The translations under genes were made by a program, and so were the position numbers. A DNA stretch of 64,000 bases from Gracilibacillus ureilyticus (GTDB lineage: Bacteria > Bacillota > Bacilli > Bacillales > Amphibacillaceae), in NCBI RefSeq assembly GCF_900111195.1, contig NZ_FOGL01000017.1:1-64000 (forward strand), in the 5' to 3' direction. The notes below the pieces were generated by a model, which had not been told where the DNA came from, did no database searches, and was given only the letters and a program-made list of their open reading frames with translations. This document shows, one piece after another, positions 48,561-57,937 of this stretch; within the stretch, counting starts at the first letter, position 1; each line of letters opens with the position of its first letter.

Positions 48561-48835
48561 CTGAAAAGAAGGCTGAAGACGAGCTACATTAGAGAAATTA
48601 CTCCTCAAGTGACCTTTACTTGAGGAGGTACAGCTTGTGCACTTGGGGGAATACGGCCGGAATACTTGCATAGCCTTCAATATAAAAAGGACCGTTAATT
48701 GCACATAATTCATATTATGTGTTTTTTTTATTCCGCTATTCTTCTTTTCTTTTACAGCTCCCTATAACATGATAATGGACAAGATTAATGGTAAAATAAA
48801 CTCAAGATCAGATTAGGTAAAGGAGACTTTAAAAT
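48561..48835. other. Intergenic region with two hairpins before polA
   Basis: The first hairpin, CTCCTCAAGT (48601-48610) with ACTTGAGGAG (48618-48627), is perfect but has no T-tract and also exposes a GGAGG. The second (CACATAAT 48702-48709 with ATTATGTG 48714-48721, then eight T residues) is a clear terminator for hflKC. The polA promoter must lie after it. Confidence 0.6.
48700..48729 (+). terminator. Terminator of hflKC
   Basis: An 8-bp perfect stem with a 4-base loop is followed by eight T residues. Confidence 0.85.
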
Positions 48836-51478
48836 ATGTCCAATAAATTAATCTTAATTGATGGAAATAGTATTGCCTATCGTGCGTTCTTTGCATTGCC
48901 GTTACTAAATAATGATAAAGGTGTATATACAAATGCGGTGTACGGTTTTACCACAATGCTTTTGAGAATTTTAGAAGAAGAAAAACCGACTCATTTACTT
49001 GTAGCATTTGATGCAGGGAAAACGACATTTCGCCATGAAACCTACAAGGAATATAAAGGAGGCAGGGAAAAGACCCCATCTGAACTGAGTGAACAGTTTT
49101 CTTTACTTCGTGAACTGCTGGATGCATTCCAGATTAAGCATTACCAGCTGGAAAACTATGAAGCGGATGATATTATTGGAACGATCTCAAATCAGGCGAA
49201 AGCGGAAGACTGGAAAGTAAAGGTGATATCTGGTGATAAAGACTTGCTTCAACTCGTTGCAGATCAGGTCGATGTCAGTCTGACGAAAAAAGGAATTAGT
49301 GATGTAATGACATATACACCTGACACGTTAAAAGAGGAAATGGAGATTTCATCAGACCAAATCATTGATTTAAAGGCATTGATGGGAGATAAATCAGACA
49401 ATATTCCCGGTGTACCAGGTGTCGGACAAAAAACAGCTGTCAAACTGCTAAAGCAATATAAAACATTGGAGAATTTGTATGAACATTTAGATGAAGTTTC
49501 AGGTAAAAAGTTAAAAGAGAACTTAACAAATCACAGAGAAGATGCATTTATGAGCAAAGAGCTCGTTACAATCAATCAATCATCTCCCTTGGAGATAGGG
49601 TTATCGGATATAGCGTATGAAGGTTATGATCCTTCGCAAGTACGGGCATTATTCAGTGAACTGGGCTTTCAGTCATTAACAGGCAGAATCTCCGGAGATG
49701 ACAACGAAGAAATAGAAACAAGCAAACCGATGAAAGAAATTACATTTAAAAAAATGGATGAGATCACGGAAGATCTTTTTACAGGGTATGATTCAATTGA
49801 GATTGAGATTCTTGATGAAAGTTATCATACTGAAAAAATGATTGGTGCAGCAATAGTGAATGAGAACGGTAATTTTTATATACCAATTGAATTAATAGAA
49901 AAATCAGCAGTTTTCAAGAAATGGGCGGAAGATGAATCGAAAATAAAATATGTGTTTGATGCGAAGAAAATAACAGTGCTGCTGAACAGGTTAAATATTG
50001 CAATAAGAGGCATTCAATTTGATTTCCTTTTAGCATCTTATTTAATCAATCCATCAGAAAATAATCATGACATTCCATCGATTAGCCACAGATTCGGGAA
50101 AACAGATATCAAACTTGATGAAGAAGTTTACGGTAAAGGTGCCAAAAAAGGACTGCCAGATGATGAGGAACAATATCAAGAACATATCGTAAGAAAAACA
50201 TCTATGATTCACTTGCTGAAAGACGAGATGGAAGAGGCACTGTCTGACAATAAGCAGCTTGATTTATTAATGGAACTGGAACTGCCTTTAGCTTTAGTGT
50301 TAGGTGAAATGGAAGCGACTGGCGTGAAAGTAGACAGGCAGCGATTGAAGGATATGGGGAAAGAACTGTCAGAGCGGCTCAGTGTTTTAGAAAAGGACAT
50401 TCAGGAATTAGCGGGTGAGCCGTTTAATGTGAATTCACCGAAACAGCTAGGGCCAATTTTGTTTGAGAAGCTCGGACTTCCTGTAGTGAAGAAAACGAAA
50501 ACAGGGTATTCTACTTCTGCGGACGTATTAGAACAGTTAGAGGGCAGACACCCAATTATTGAGAAATTACTTTTATATCGTCAGTTGAAAAAGCTTGACT
50601 CCACTTATATTGCAGGATTGCTTCGGGTCATTCATGAGGAGTCAGAAAAAATCCATACACGTTTTAATCAGGCTTTAACACAAACAGGACGACTAAGCTC
50701 CATTGATCCTAATTTGCAAAACATTCCGATCAGGATTGAAGAAGGGCGCAAAATTCGCCAGGCATTTATCCCTTCCGAAAAAGGCTGGAAGATTTTCGCT
50801 GCTGACTATTCACAAATTGAATTACGGGTGCTTGCACATATTGCTAAGGATGAGAAGCTGCAGTCAGCATTTATTAATGATAAAGATATCCATACACAGA
50901 CGGCAATGGACGTATTCCATGTGAAGGAAGATGAAGTGACAAGCAATATGCGCCGCCATGCGAAGGCAGTTAACTTCGGTATTGTTTACGGAATTAGTGA
51001 TTATGGTTTATCTCAGAGCCTTGGTATTACAAGAAAAGAAGCAAAGCAGTTTATTGAACGTTATTTAGAGAGTTATCCTGCTGTCAGAGAGTATATGAAA
51101 GACATTGTTCAGGAAGCAAAACAGGATGGCTATGTCACAACCATTATGAACCGCAGACGTTACTTGCCGGATATTTCGAGCAGGAATTTCAATCTTAGAA
51201 GCTTTGCTGAACGTACAGCGATGAATACCCCGATTCAGGGTAGTGCTGCTGACATTATTAAATTGGCAATGATTGAACTAGATAAAAGGCTAAAGAAAGA
51301 GAGTCTGCAGGCAAGACTTTTATTACAGGTACACGATGAACTGATTCTGGAAGTTCCGGAAGATGAACTGGATACTGTAGAAAAGCTTGTTACAGAAGTC
51401 ATGGAAAACGCCATCGAGTTAAGTGTTCCGTTAAAGGTGGACGCCTCTTATGGCGAAACATGGTATGATGCAAAATAA
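48836..51478 (+). CDS. polA: DNA polymerase I
   Basis: This 880-residue enzyme matches the Bacillus size. The 5'-nuclease/FEN domain is at about 1-290 (HLLVAFDAGKTTFRHE, NYEADDIIG, SGDKDLLQLV, GDKSDNIPGVPGVG). A degenerate 3'-5' exonuclease domain follows at about 300-465: the DxE metal motif is replaced, so proofreading is absent as in B. subtilis PolI. The polymerase domain (about 470-880) has DYSQIELR, RRHAKAVNFGIVYG and QVHDELILEVP. It fills gaps after Okazaki primer removal and in repair. Confidence 0.98.
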   Translation: MSNKLILIDGNSIAYRAFFALPLLNNDKGVYTNAVYGFTTMLLRILEEEKPTHLLVAFDAGKTTFRHETYKEYKGGREKTPSELSEQFSLLRELLDAFQIKHYQLENYEADDIIGTISNQAKAEDWKVKVISGDKDLLQLVADQVDVSLTKKGISDVMTYTPDTLKEEMEISSDQIIDLKALMGDKSDNIPGVPGVGQKTAVKLLKQYKTLENLYEHLDEVSGKKLKENLTNHREDAFMSKELVTINQSSPLEIGLSDIAYEGYDPSQVRALFSELGFQSLTGRISGDDNEEIETSKPMKEITFKKMDEITEDLFTGYDSIEIEILDESYHTEKMIGAAIVNENGNFYIPIELIEKSAVFKKWAEDESKIKYVFDAKKITVLLNRLNIAIRGIQFDFLLASYLINPSENNHDIPSISHRFGKTDIKLDEEVYGKGAKKGLPDDEEQYQEHIVRKTSMIHLLKDEMEEALSDNKQLDLLMELELPLALVLGEMEATGVKVDRQRLKDMGKELSERLSVLEKDIQELAGEPFNVNSPKQLGPILFEKLGLPVVKKTKTGYSTSADVLEQLEGRHPIIEKLLLYRQLKKLDSTYIAGLLRVIHEESEKIHTRFNQALTQTGRLSSIDPNLQNIPIRIEEGRKIRQAFIPSEKGWKIFAADYSQIELRVLAHIAKDEKLQSAFINDKDIHTQTAMDVFHVKEDEVTSNMRRHAKAVNFGIVYGISDYGLSQSLGITRKEAKQFIERYLESYPAVREYMKDIVQEAKQDGYVTTIMNRRRYLPDISSRNFNLRSFAERTAMNTPIQGSAADIIKLAMIELDKRLKKESLQARLLLQVHDELILEVPEDELDTVEKLVTEVMENAIELSVPLKVDASYGETWYDAK

Positions 51479-51496
51479 CAGTTAGGAGAAAGAGAA

Positions 51497-52321
51497 ATGC
51501 CAGAGTTACCGGAAGTGGAGACAATTAGACAAACATTAAGACAGCTAGTAATTGGAAAAACCGTGGAGAGTGTTACAGTCCATTGGCCAAAGATTATACA
51601 GAAACCTGATGATGTAGAGCACTTTAAGCAGCTGATGAAAAACCAGACGATAACAGAAATCCGCCGCAAAGGCAAATTTCTATTGTTTGATTTGACAGAT
51701 TATGTAATGGTTTCTCATTTGCGTATGGAAGGGAAATATGGGGTGCATCCGAAAACAGAGGAACATCAGCCGCATACTCATGTCATTTTTTCTTTTACAG
51801 ACGGTTCTGAAATGCGTTACAGGGATGTTCGCAAATTCGGAACAATGCACCTTTTTAAAAAAGGTGAGGAATTACTGGGTAAGCCGCTGGTCCAGCTTGC
51901 TAAAGATCCGCTTGAAACAGACTTTGCTCAGGAAGTGTTCAATGAAAAAGTGAAGAAAAGCAGCCGTGTTATTAAAAATATTTTATTAGATCAGACAGTG
52001 ATAGCAGGGCTTGGCAATATATATGTTGATGAGACATTATTTCTTGCGGGTATTCACCCGTTAACAAAAGGAACAGAACTGTCTGAAAAAAAACTTGAAG
52101 AAATATTACAGGCAGCTATTGTTACATTACAAAAAGCTGTCGCACAGGGTGGGACAACGATCCGCTCCTATGTAAATTCGCAGGGGCAGATCGGGATGTT
52201 TCAGCAAGAGTTAAACGTCTATGGTCAGACAGATAAACCTTGTAAAAAATGTGGTACGCCTGTTGAGAAGATAAAGGTAAGCGGCAGGGGAACACATTAT
52301 TGTCCGAACTGCCAAGTTTAA
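51497..52321 (+). CDS. mutM: Formamidopyrimidine-DNA glycosylase
   Basis: This 274-residue enzyme excises 8-oxoguanine and formamidopyrimidines. The N-terminal P2-E3 (MPELPEVET) is the catalytic nucleophile region. The helix-two-turns-helix (IAGLGNIYVDE) and a C-terminal zinc finger (CKKCG...YCPNC, then V) complete the family. It follows polA by 18 bases, linking repair glycosylase and polymerase as in Bacillus. Confidence 0.98.
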   Translation: MPELPEVETIRQTLRQLVIGKTVESVTVHWPKIIQKPDDVEHFKQLMKNQTITEIRRKGKFLLFDLTDYVMVSHLRMEGKYGVHPKTEEHQPHTHVIFSFTDGSEMRYRDVRKFGTMHLFKKGEELLGKPLVQLAKDPLETDFAQEVFNEKVKKSSRVIKNILLDQTVIAGLGNIYVDETLFLAGIHPLTKGTELSEKKLEEILQAAIVTLQKAVAQGGTTIRSYVNSQGQIGMFQQELNVYGQTDKPCKKCGTPVEKIKVSGRGTHYCPNCQV

Positions 52322-52383
52322 TTGCACCGAAAATCGTTTGTGCCCATATACTACAGATATCTTTCTGTAGAGGAGCGTAAACG

Positions 52384-52995
52384 GTGATTATACTTATTCT
52401 TGTAGCATTTGCCATCAGTATGGACAGTTTCTTTATTGCTTTCACATATGGATTAAAGAAAATGGAGCTGTCCATTTGGCAAATGATGAAGATCGCTGTA
52501 ATTGTTGGCAGTGTTTTTATTAGTTCGTTATCTGTTGGAAAGCTGATTGTTCAGTATTTATCGGAGAGTCAGGCAGAGATCATCGCTGGAGGTATTCTGA
52601 TTTTAATCGGGATTGTCTTTCTGTTATCGAATGTGCAGATACCATTCCATCTCCTTCCTAATTGGAAGAAGCTCTTCTTTTTCTTTGATATACTGAAGAA
52701 ACCGATGAAAGCAGACCTTGACCGTTCAGGGAAAATAAATGGACTGGAGGCACTTGTATTAGGGATCGCTTTATCATTAGATTCCTTTGGTGCTGGTGTG
52801 GCGATATCCATGCTGCATCTATCTATTCCTCTTGCAGCAATATTAGTAACGGTGATTACATTTTTATTTCTGAAAGCGGGTATCGAGACAGGGAAATATT
52901 TCGCTCAATTAAAGAAGATGGAACGTTTAAATTTTATCCCAGGGTGTATATTAATTGTAATTGGGGTGACGAAAATAATTCTCGCACCCCTGTAG
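52384..52995 (+). CDS. ytaF: Sporulation membrane protein YtaF
   Basis: This 203-residue protein starts at GTG 52384 behind GAGGAGCG. Six membrane helices are seen, in two copies of the family motif: FAISMDSFFIAFTYG at the N-terminus and GIALSLDSFGAGVAISM in the middle, resembling MntP manganese exporters. In B. subtilis ytaF is a sporulation gene. Between mutM and coaE as in Bacillus. Confidence 0.93.
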   Translation: MIILILVAFAISMDSFFIAFTYGLKKMELSIWQMMKIAVIVGSVFISSLSVGKLIVQYLSESQAEIIAGGILILIGIVFLLSNVQIPFHLLPNWKKLFFFFDILKKPMKADLDRSGKINGLEALVLGIALSLDSFGAGVAISMLHLSIPLAAILVTVITFLFLKAGIETGKYFAQLKKMERLNFIPGCILIVIGVTKIILAPL

Positions 52996-53009
52996 ATGGT
53001 GGTGATGTA

Positions 53010-53624
53010 GTGATTATCGGACTTACAGGCAATATTGCAAGTGGTAAAAGTACTGTAAGCAGAATACTGGCAGAAGATTATTATCTGCCTGTCATTGATG
53101 CTGATGTCGTCTCACGAAAAGTGGTAGAACCAGGTGAGGCGGCACTTGCCCGGATTTCCGAAGTGTTTGGTTCGGAAGTGTTACAGGAAGATGGGACGTT
53201 AGACAGGAAAAAACTTGGACAAATTGTCTTTTCGGATGCTGGGAAGCGGAAACAGCTGGACGCGATTGTTCACCCGGCTGTGAGGGAACAGATGCAATTA
53301 GAAAAAGAACGGCTAATTGCAGAAGGATATGAAGTGATTGTGATGGATATTCCTCTGCTGTTTGAAAATAATCTAACATATCTTGTCGACAAAACGATTG
53401 TTGTGTACACTAAAGAGTCCATTCAACTGAAACGTTTAATGGACAGGAATGGGCTTTCCGAAACGGAAGCAAGGCAACGGATGGACGCACAAATGGACGC
53501 CCGGAAGAAAAAGGAACTGGCTGACGAAGTGGTGGATAACAGCGGCACACTGGAAGCATCGAAACAGCAGATTGAACGGATTATATCTAAATGGGGATTA
53601 AAAGCAGAAACAGGGAAAAAATAA
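53010..53624 (+). CDS. coaE: Dephospho-CoA kinase
   Basis: The protein has 204 residues from GTG 53010, with GGTGGTGAT upstream. An earlier in-frame ATG lies inside ytaF and lacks the family N-terminus. MIIGLTGNIASGKST carries the Walker A loop; the DADVVSR and VMDIPLLFEN motifs follow. It performs the last step of coenzyme A synthesis, phosphorylating the 3' position of dephospho-CoA. Only 14 bases from ytaF. Confidence 0.97.
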   Translation: MIIGLTGNIASGKSTVSRILAEDYYLPVIDADVVSRKVVEPGEAALARISEVFGSEVLQEDGTLDRKKLGQIVFSDAGKRKQLDAIVHPAVREQMQLEKERLIAEGYEVIVMDIPLLFENNLTYLVDKTIVVYTKESIQLKRLMDRNGLSETEARQRMDAQMDARKKKELADEVVDNSGTLEASKQQIERIISKWGLKAETGKK

Positions 53625-53690
53625 ATCACGTCAGTTTTTGTGTGTGTGGGGAAAGAAAAAAGATTTATTACAAAATCTCGACAAAATAAC

Positions 53691-53719
53691 TTGTAAAATT
53701 GGCCAAAACTAGATATAAT
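53691..53719 (+). promoter_or_regulatory. speD sigma-A promoter
   Basis: TTGTAA (53691-53696) and TATAAT (53714-53719) are separated by exactly 17 bases. It predicts a transcript start near 53726 and a leader of about 175 bases. Confidence 0.85.
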
Positions 53720-53725
53720 TCTTTT

Positions 53726-53900
53726 GCATATCTTTTATGGGCACAGCATAGTAAATATGTTAAGCTTGTAAAAAGATCTTTTGAATAAATGCATAAAAAT
53801 GAAGACTTAAAGGGTTAGGACCTCTCTGGACTAACTTTCCCCCGTGGTCGTTCATGCATTAATTTCGAAAGAAACTTATGAATTAAGGGGGAATAACAAA
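53726..53900 (+). promoter_or_regulatory. Structured speD leader, candidate cis-regulatory RNA
   Basis: Nested complementarity is visible by eye: AATGC near 53788 with GCATT near 53856, then ATGAA-GAC with GTC-G-TTCAT, enclosing a GGGTTAG/CTAAC hairpin with a pyrimidine-rich loop and a run of C. The arms bracket about 75 bases, ending some 40 bases before the start codon. There is no T-run terminator, so any control would act on translation or stability. I know no named riboswitch class with this layout. Confidence 0.45.
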
Positions 53901-54278
53901 ATGGATACAATGGGAAGACATGTTATTGCAGAATTATGGGAATGTAATCTTGACATATTAAACGATATGGAACGGTTAGAAAAAACGTTTGTTAATGCAG
54001 CCTTGAAAGCCGGAGCTGAAGTGCGGGAAGTTGCATTTCATAAATTTGCTCCATTCGGCGTGAGTGGCGTTGTTATAATATCAGAATCACATTTGACGAT
54101 TCACAGTTTTCCAGAGCACGGGTATGCTAGCATTGATGTCTACACATGTGGTGATATTATTGATCCGCACGTTGCTGTACAATTTATCGAAGATGAGTTA
54201 GAAGCAAAAACATCAGAGAAAATTGAAGTACCACGAGGTATGGGAGCCGTTCAGATCCAGAATATAAAGGCACAGTAA
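53901..54278 (+). CDS. speD: S-adenosylmethionine decarboxylase proenzyme
   Basis: The protein has 125 residues from ATG 53901 with AAGGGGGAAT upstream. A longer GTG frame at 53844 lies in the leader. It self-cleaves to a pyruvoyl enzyme between E62 and S63 in [12 protein letters not shown]. His and Cys (H68, C about 83 in VYTCGD) are the other family active-site residues. It makes decarboxylated SAM for spermidine synthesis. In B. subtilis gapB precedes it; here it stands alone behind its own promoter. Confidence 0.96.
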   Translation: MDTMGRHVIAELWECNLDILNDMERLEKTFVNAALKAGAEVREVAFHKFAPFGVSGVVIISESHLTIHSFPEHGYASIDVYTCGDIIDPHVAVQFIEDELEAKTSEKIEVPRGMGAVQIQNIKAQ

Positions 54279-54438
54279 AATAATGAAACAGATAAGCGCT
54301 AATCCATTGCGGATAGCGCTTCGTTTATTTTCAGCATACAACTGTATCTCTGTTTTATTATAGTTCTTCGTCGTTTTCTACATGAAAACGTGTTAAAATA
54401 GGAATAACTATAAATACATATTGGGGTGTGATCGAGAA

Positions 54439-54828
54439 ATGTCATTTCGTAATACGTTAAATAAAAATTTTAATAATCACTCGGAAACAAGAGATAAACA
54501 TTGGGATCCTGCATTGCAGACTCATTACTTTAAGACGACAAAAGATAAAGCGTTTGAAAAATTAGAACCACTTTTCCGTAATATGAAGGAATGTGAAATT
54601 GTTGGAGTTTCAAAAGATCATGGTGAGATGAGTTTTAATTATAAAGCTGGTCGTAAGGTATTCGTCATAATGACAATTATTATGGTAAAACCGTACCGTA
54701 CGGCGATCGATATTTCTGCGACAACTGAGTCAGCCATTCCGTTTGATTTCGGTTACAGCCATAAATTAATTCCCAAGTTATATGATACAATAAAAAAAGA
54801 ATTAGATTTTGTAGGAACGACAGAATAA
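54439..54828 (+). CDS. Conserved small cytosolic protein of unknown function
   Basis: The protein has 129 residues from ATG 54439; the upstream TTG or GTG frame has poor signals. It is soluble, basic at the N-terminus, with a mixed alpha/beta pattern and aromatic-rich strands (THYFKTT, MSFNYKAGRKVF). I do not recognise a named domain; similar proteins are annotated only as cytosolic proteins in Bacillaceae. It lies between speD and nrdR. Confidence 0.75.
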   Translation: MSFRNTLNKNFNNHSETRDKHWDPALQTHYFKTTKDKAFEKLEPLFRNMKECEIVGVSKDHGEMSFNYKAGRKVFVIMTIIMVKPYRTAIDISATTESAIPFDFGYSHKLIPKLYDTIKKELDFVGTTE

Positions 54829-54846
54829 AAGTTAGGATGATCTACT

Positions 54847-55314
54847 GTGCGATGTCCACATTGTCATTACAAAAACACGAAAGTTTTAGATTCGCGGCCG
54901 ATTGAGGAAGGACGTTCTATTCGCCGCCGCAGAGAATGCGAATCTTGTCAATTTCGTTTTACCACATTTGAACGAATAGAAGAAGTTCCATTAATTGTTG
55001 TAAAAAAAGAAGGAACAAGAGAGGAATTCAGCCGTGATAAACTAATGCGCGGCTTAATTAGAGCGTGTGAGAAACGCCCTGTTGCATTAGAACAAATAGA
55101 GAATATAGCTATTGATATTGAGAAAGAATTACGAAATCGAGGTACATCAGAGATACAGAGTAATGATATTGGTGAGATGGTAATGGATCGGCTTGTACAT
55201 ATTGATGAAGTCGCCTATGTCCGATTCGCATCAGTATACCGCCAGTTTAAAGATATTAACGTATTTCTCGATGAATTGAAAGATTTGATTCGATCTGACA
55301 ATGATAAGAAGTAA
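54847..55314 (+). CDS. nrdR: Ribonucleotide reductase repressor NrdR
   Basis: This 155-residue protein starts at GTG 54847. Zinc ribbon C3-x2-C6 and C31-x2-C34 ([13 protein letters not shown]...[12 protein letters not shown]) and an ATP-cone domain (about 46-136) are complete. It senses ATP/dATP and represses nrd operons. It leads the nrdR-dnaB-dnaI set as in Bacillus. Confidence 0.97.
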   Translation: MRCPHCHYKNTKVLDSRPIEEGRSIRRRRECESCQFRFTTFERIEEVPLIVVKKEGTREEFSRDKLMRGLIRACEKRPVALEQIENIAIDIEKELRNRGTSEIQSNDIGEMVMDRLVHIDEVAYVRFASVYRQFKDINVFLDELKDLIRSDNDKK

Positions 55315-55326
55315 GGAGCGGACGAA

Positions 55327-56703
55327 ATGAGCTTAGGTGACCTGGGAAAAATATTGCCATCAGATCGTTATATCGTTGAATTGTCACGTGATGTACCAAG
55401 TTCGTTTACTAAGGTGTTAACACACTTATACCAGCCGCTAATTGGCATCGATGCATTGTGCTTATATCAGACATTGCATACAGAATGCATGCTATTCTTT
55501 TCATCAGATAATTATCAGACACATCACATGTTGATGAACTATATTGGTTTACCGTTAGACAGGATATACCGTGCCAGAAGAAAGCTGGAAGCGATTGGTT
55601 TATTAAAGACATATGAATTCAGTCAGCCGGATGACAAGATTTTTCGTTACCTTCTGTACCCGCCATATTCTGCATCGTCCTTTTTTGACAATGATTTTCT
55701 CAGTCAGCTGCTGCTCCATGAAATAGGAAAAGAGAAGTTTGATAAGTTACAGGAAGCTTTTGTAAAGAAAAGTAATGTCGATGAATCACATATGGTTGAA
55801 ACAACTGCTCATTTTAAAGATGTTTTTCAAGTGAAAAATGCAGCAGAGGTAAATCTTGCTGAAGAAGAGCATGAGGAAGAAGAAGAACGAATTTTCACAG
55901 GTGCAAAAATTGATTTTGACTGGATTGGTCAGTTACTGGAACAGCGCATGCTGCCGAAAAAAGCAATTTTAACGGCCAGTAATCAGAAGTTAATCGAGCA
56001 GATGGCCGGGTTATACAATTTAACCAATCAGGAAATTGAAAAAGCGTTAATATGGGCAATAGCTGAGGATAACCGTTTCAATCGCCAGGAATTTAAGGAA
56101 GCTTGTTTTGATTTCGCAAAATCATCTAACCAGAAAGTATCCCTGAAAGTAGTGGATGATCGTGAAAAAATTGCTTCTAAAGATAAGGACAGTGAAAATA
56201 AATCAAAAGAAGAGCAATTTATTGAGATGCTGGAACATATTTCTCCTAAGGAACTGTTGCAGGATTTAACTGACGGTGCGACTGCTTCGAATCAGGACTT
56301 AAAGGTGATAAGCGAGGTAATGACACAGCAAGGATTGAATCCTGGTGTAATGAATGTGCTGATTCATTATGTTATGCTGAAAACAGATATGAAGCTGACG
56401 AAAAGTTACTTAGAAAAAATTGCGAGCCACTGGGCAAGAAAAAATGTAAAAACAGTTAGGCAGGCAATGACATTAGCGAAATCAGAGAATAAAAAGTATC
56501 AACAGTGGACTTTTTCCACATCACAGAATCGGACAAGCTATTCATCCAATAAAAAGGATATCGTCCCGGATTGGTATAAGAAGCAAAAAGATGAACAGAA
56601 ACAGACGAAACTAACAGAGACAGAGGAAGAAAAGGCGAAGAAAGCGAAGGAAGCAGATGCAATGCTTGCAGAATATTTACGCCAACATGCAAATGATGAG
56701 TAA
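55327..56703 (+). CDS. dnaB: Replication initiation and membrane attachment protein DnaB
   Basis: This 458-residue Firmicute DnaB is not the helicase. It loads the replicative helicase at oriC and PriA sites together with DnaD and DnaI. The DDBH1-like N-terminal part (about 1-150) and the DDBH2 part (about 320-430) are seen, with a charged linker between. AAGGAGCGG precedes ATG 55327. It is directly followed by dnaI. Confidence 0.95.
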   Translation: MSLGDLGKILPSDRYIVELSRDVPSSFTKVLTHLYQPLIGIDALCLYQTLHTECMLFFSSDNYQTHHMLMNYIGLPLDRIYRARRKLEAIGLLKTYEFSQPDDKIFRYLLYPPYSASSFFDNDFLSQLLLHEIGKEKFDKLQEAFVKKSNVDESHMVETTAHFKDVFQVKNAAEVNLAEEEHEEEEERIFTGAKIDFDWIGQLLEQRMLPKKAILTASNQKLIEQMAGLYNLTNQEIEKALIWAIAEDNRFNRQEFKEACFDFAKSSNQKVSLKVVDDREKIASKDKDSENKSKEEQFIEMLEHISPKELLQDLTDGATASNQDLKVISEVMTQQGLNPGVMNVLIHYVMLKTDMKLTKSYLEKIASHWARKNVKTVRQAMTLAKSENKKYQQWTFSTSQNRTSYSSNKKDIVPDWYKKQKDEQKQTKLTETEEEKAKKAKEADAMLAEYLRQHANDE

Positions 56704-56714
56704 GGATGATAGAG

Positions 56715-57647
56715 ATGGAACCAATTCAATCCGCAATGAAACGATGGATGAATTCAAATAAAAAAATAGAACAAACTTATCAGGCAATCAGTGAAGAGGT
56801 CCTGAATGATCCCAAAATCCAGGCAATTTTAAGCGAGCATATTGAACTTGATGAGAAAGACATTAACCGTAATTTGATGAAATTATATGAATATCATCAA
56901 GCATCTAAAGACTGCGAAAATTGTCCTAATTTAGCGGGTTGTGTGAATATTTTAAAAGGGTATACCCCTCACGTGGAACTAGAAGGGAAGGAAATTTCTT
57001 TACGCTATGAAAGGTGTTCCAATAAAGTGCAGGATGACTTGAGAAAAGAGAAAGAGTCCCTCGTTCAAAGCTTGTATATGCCGAAACAAATCAGAATGGC
57101 AGAATTAACAGAGTTAAAGACGGACACTTATGAAAGAAAAGCGCTTGTAACAGAAGTGATTGATTTTGTGAAAAATTACAGCAGGGAAAATTTTCATAAA
57201 GGTCTATATATTCACGGGCCGTTTGGAACTGGTAAATCCTATATATTAGGTGTTATTGCAAATGAACTGAAAAAACGGAATGTCAGGGCTGCAATGATCT
57301 ATATGCCTGAATTTGTCCGTGTAATGAAATCATCAATCCAGGATGATTCCTTACAGTCAAAAATGGATCATTTTAAAAATGTTGATGTGCTCATGTTTGA
57401 TGATATAGGGGCAGAAACTATTTCTCCATGGTTCCGTGACGAAGTATTAGGTGCGATTCTTCAATACCGGATGACAGAGGAATTACCTGTATTTTTTACA
57501 TCGAATTTTAATCTTGATCAGCTTGAAAAACATCTGGCCACATCGAACCGTGGTGATGTGGAGACAATTAAAGCGGGAAGAATTGTAGAGCGTATCAAAC
57601 AATTGAGTAAGCCAATAGAGCTTGAAGAAAGATACCGGACGAATTAA
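56715..57647 (+). CDS. dnaI: Primosomal helicase loader DnaI
   Basis: The protein has 310 residues from ATG 56715; the ATG at 56706 overlaps the Shine-Dalgarno. The N-terminal zinc-binding domain carries C-x2-C...C (CENCPNLAGC). The AAA+ domain has Walker A G168-P-F-G-T-G-K174-S175 and Walker B MFDDIG. It loads the replicative helicase onto DNA. Length matches B. subtilis DnaI (311). Confidence 0.97.
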   Translation: MEPIQSAMKRWMNSNKKIEQTYQAISEEVLNDPKIQAILSEHIELDEKDINRNLMKLYEYHQASKDCENCPNLAGCVNILKGYTPHVELEGKEISLRYERCSNKVQDDLRKEKESLVQSLYMPKQIRMAELTELKTDTYERKALVTEVIDFVKNYSRENFHKGLYIHGPFGTGKSYILGVIANELKKRNVRAAMIYMPEFVRVMKSSIQDDSLQSKMDHFKNVDVLMFDDIGAETISPWFRDEVLGAILQYRMTEELPVFFTSNFNLDQLEKHLATSNRGDVETIKAGRIVERIKQLSKPIELEERYRTN

Positions 57648-57705
57648 GGCGAGACTGAGACAATTCAATATTCAATCAGTTGAAGTTACCAGATTGCAGT
57701 AATAC

Positions 57706-57738
57706 AAATACATCTTATCCAATAGGGTGTATTTTTTT
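57706..57738 (+). terminator. Terminator of the nrdR-dnaB-dnaI operon
   Basis: A 9-bp stem (57706-57714 with 57726-57734) is followed by seven T residues. The remainder of the gap to 57937 shows no gene. Confidence 0.8.
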
Positions 57739-57937
57739 GCCTTTCCCTCTAATGTATTTTCTAGGCAGTCTCGTTTTAACATAAGGTTCCTGCTTTATAC
57801 ACAGTTAGCAGCAATCCTCTAATTATTCCTTGTTTTTTAATAACTGGTTAAAAATTTGTTAATCGATTTCTCTGGTTATTTTTTCACTTTTTCACCCATA
57901 TAATATACCAGTTTGATGCTGATGAGGGTGATGAGAA

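Noticed and set aside
53844-53900. N-terminal extension of speD
   Set aside because: It lies in the structured leader; the start at 53901 has a strong ribosome site and places the cleavage at E62-S63, as usual.
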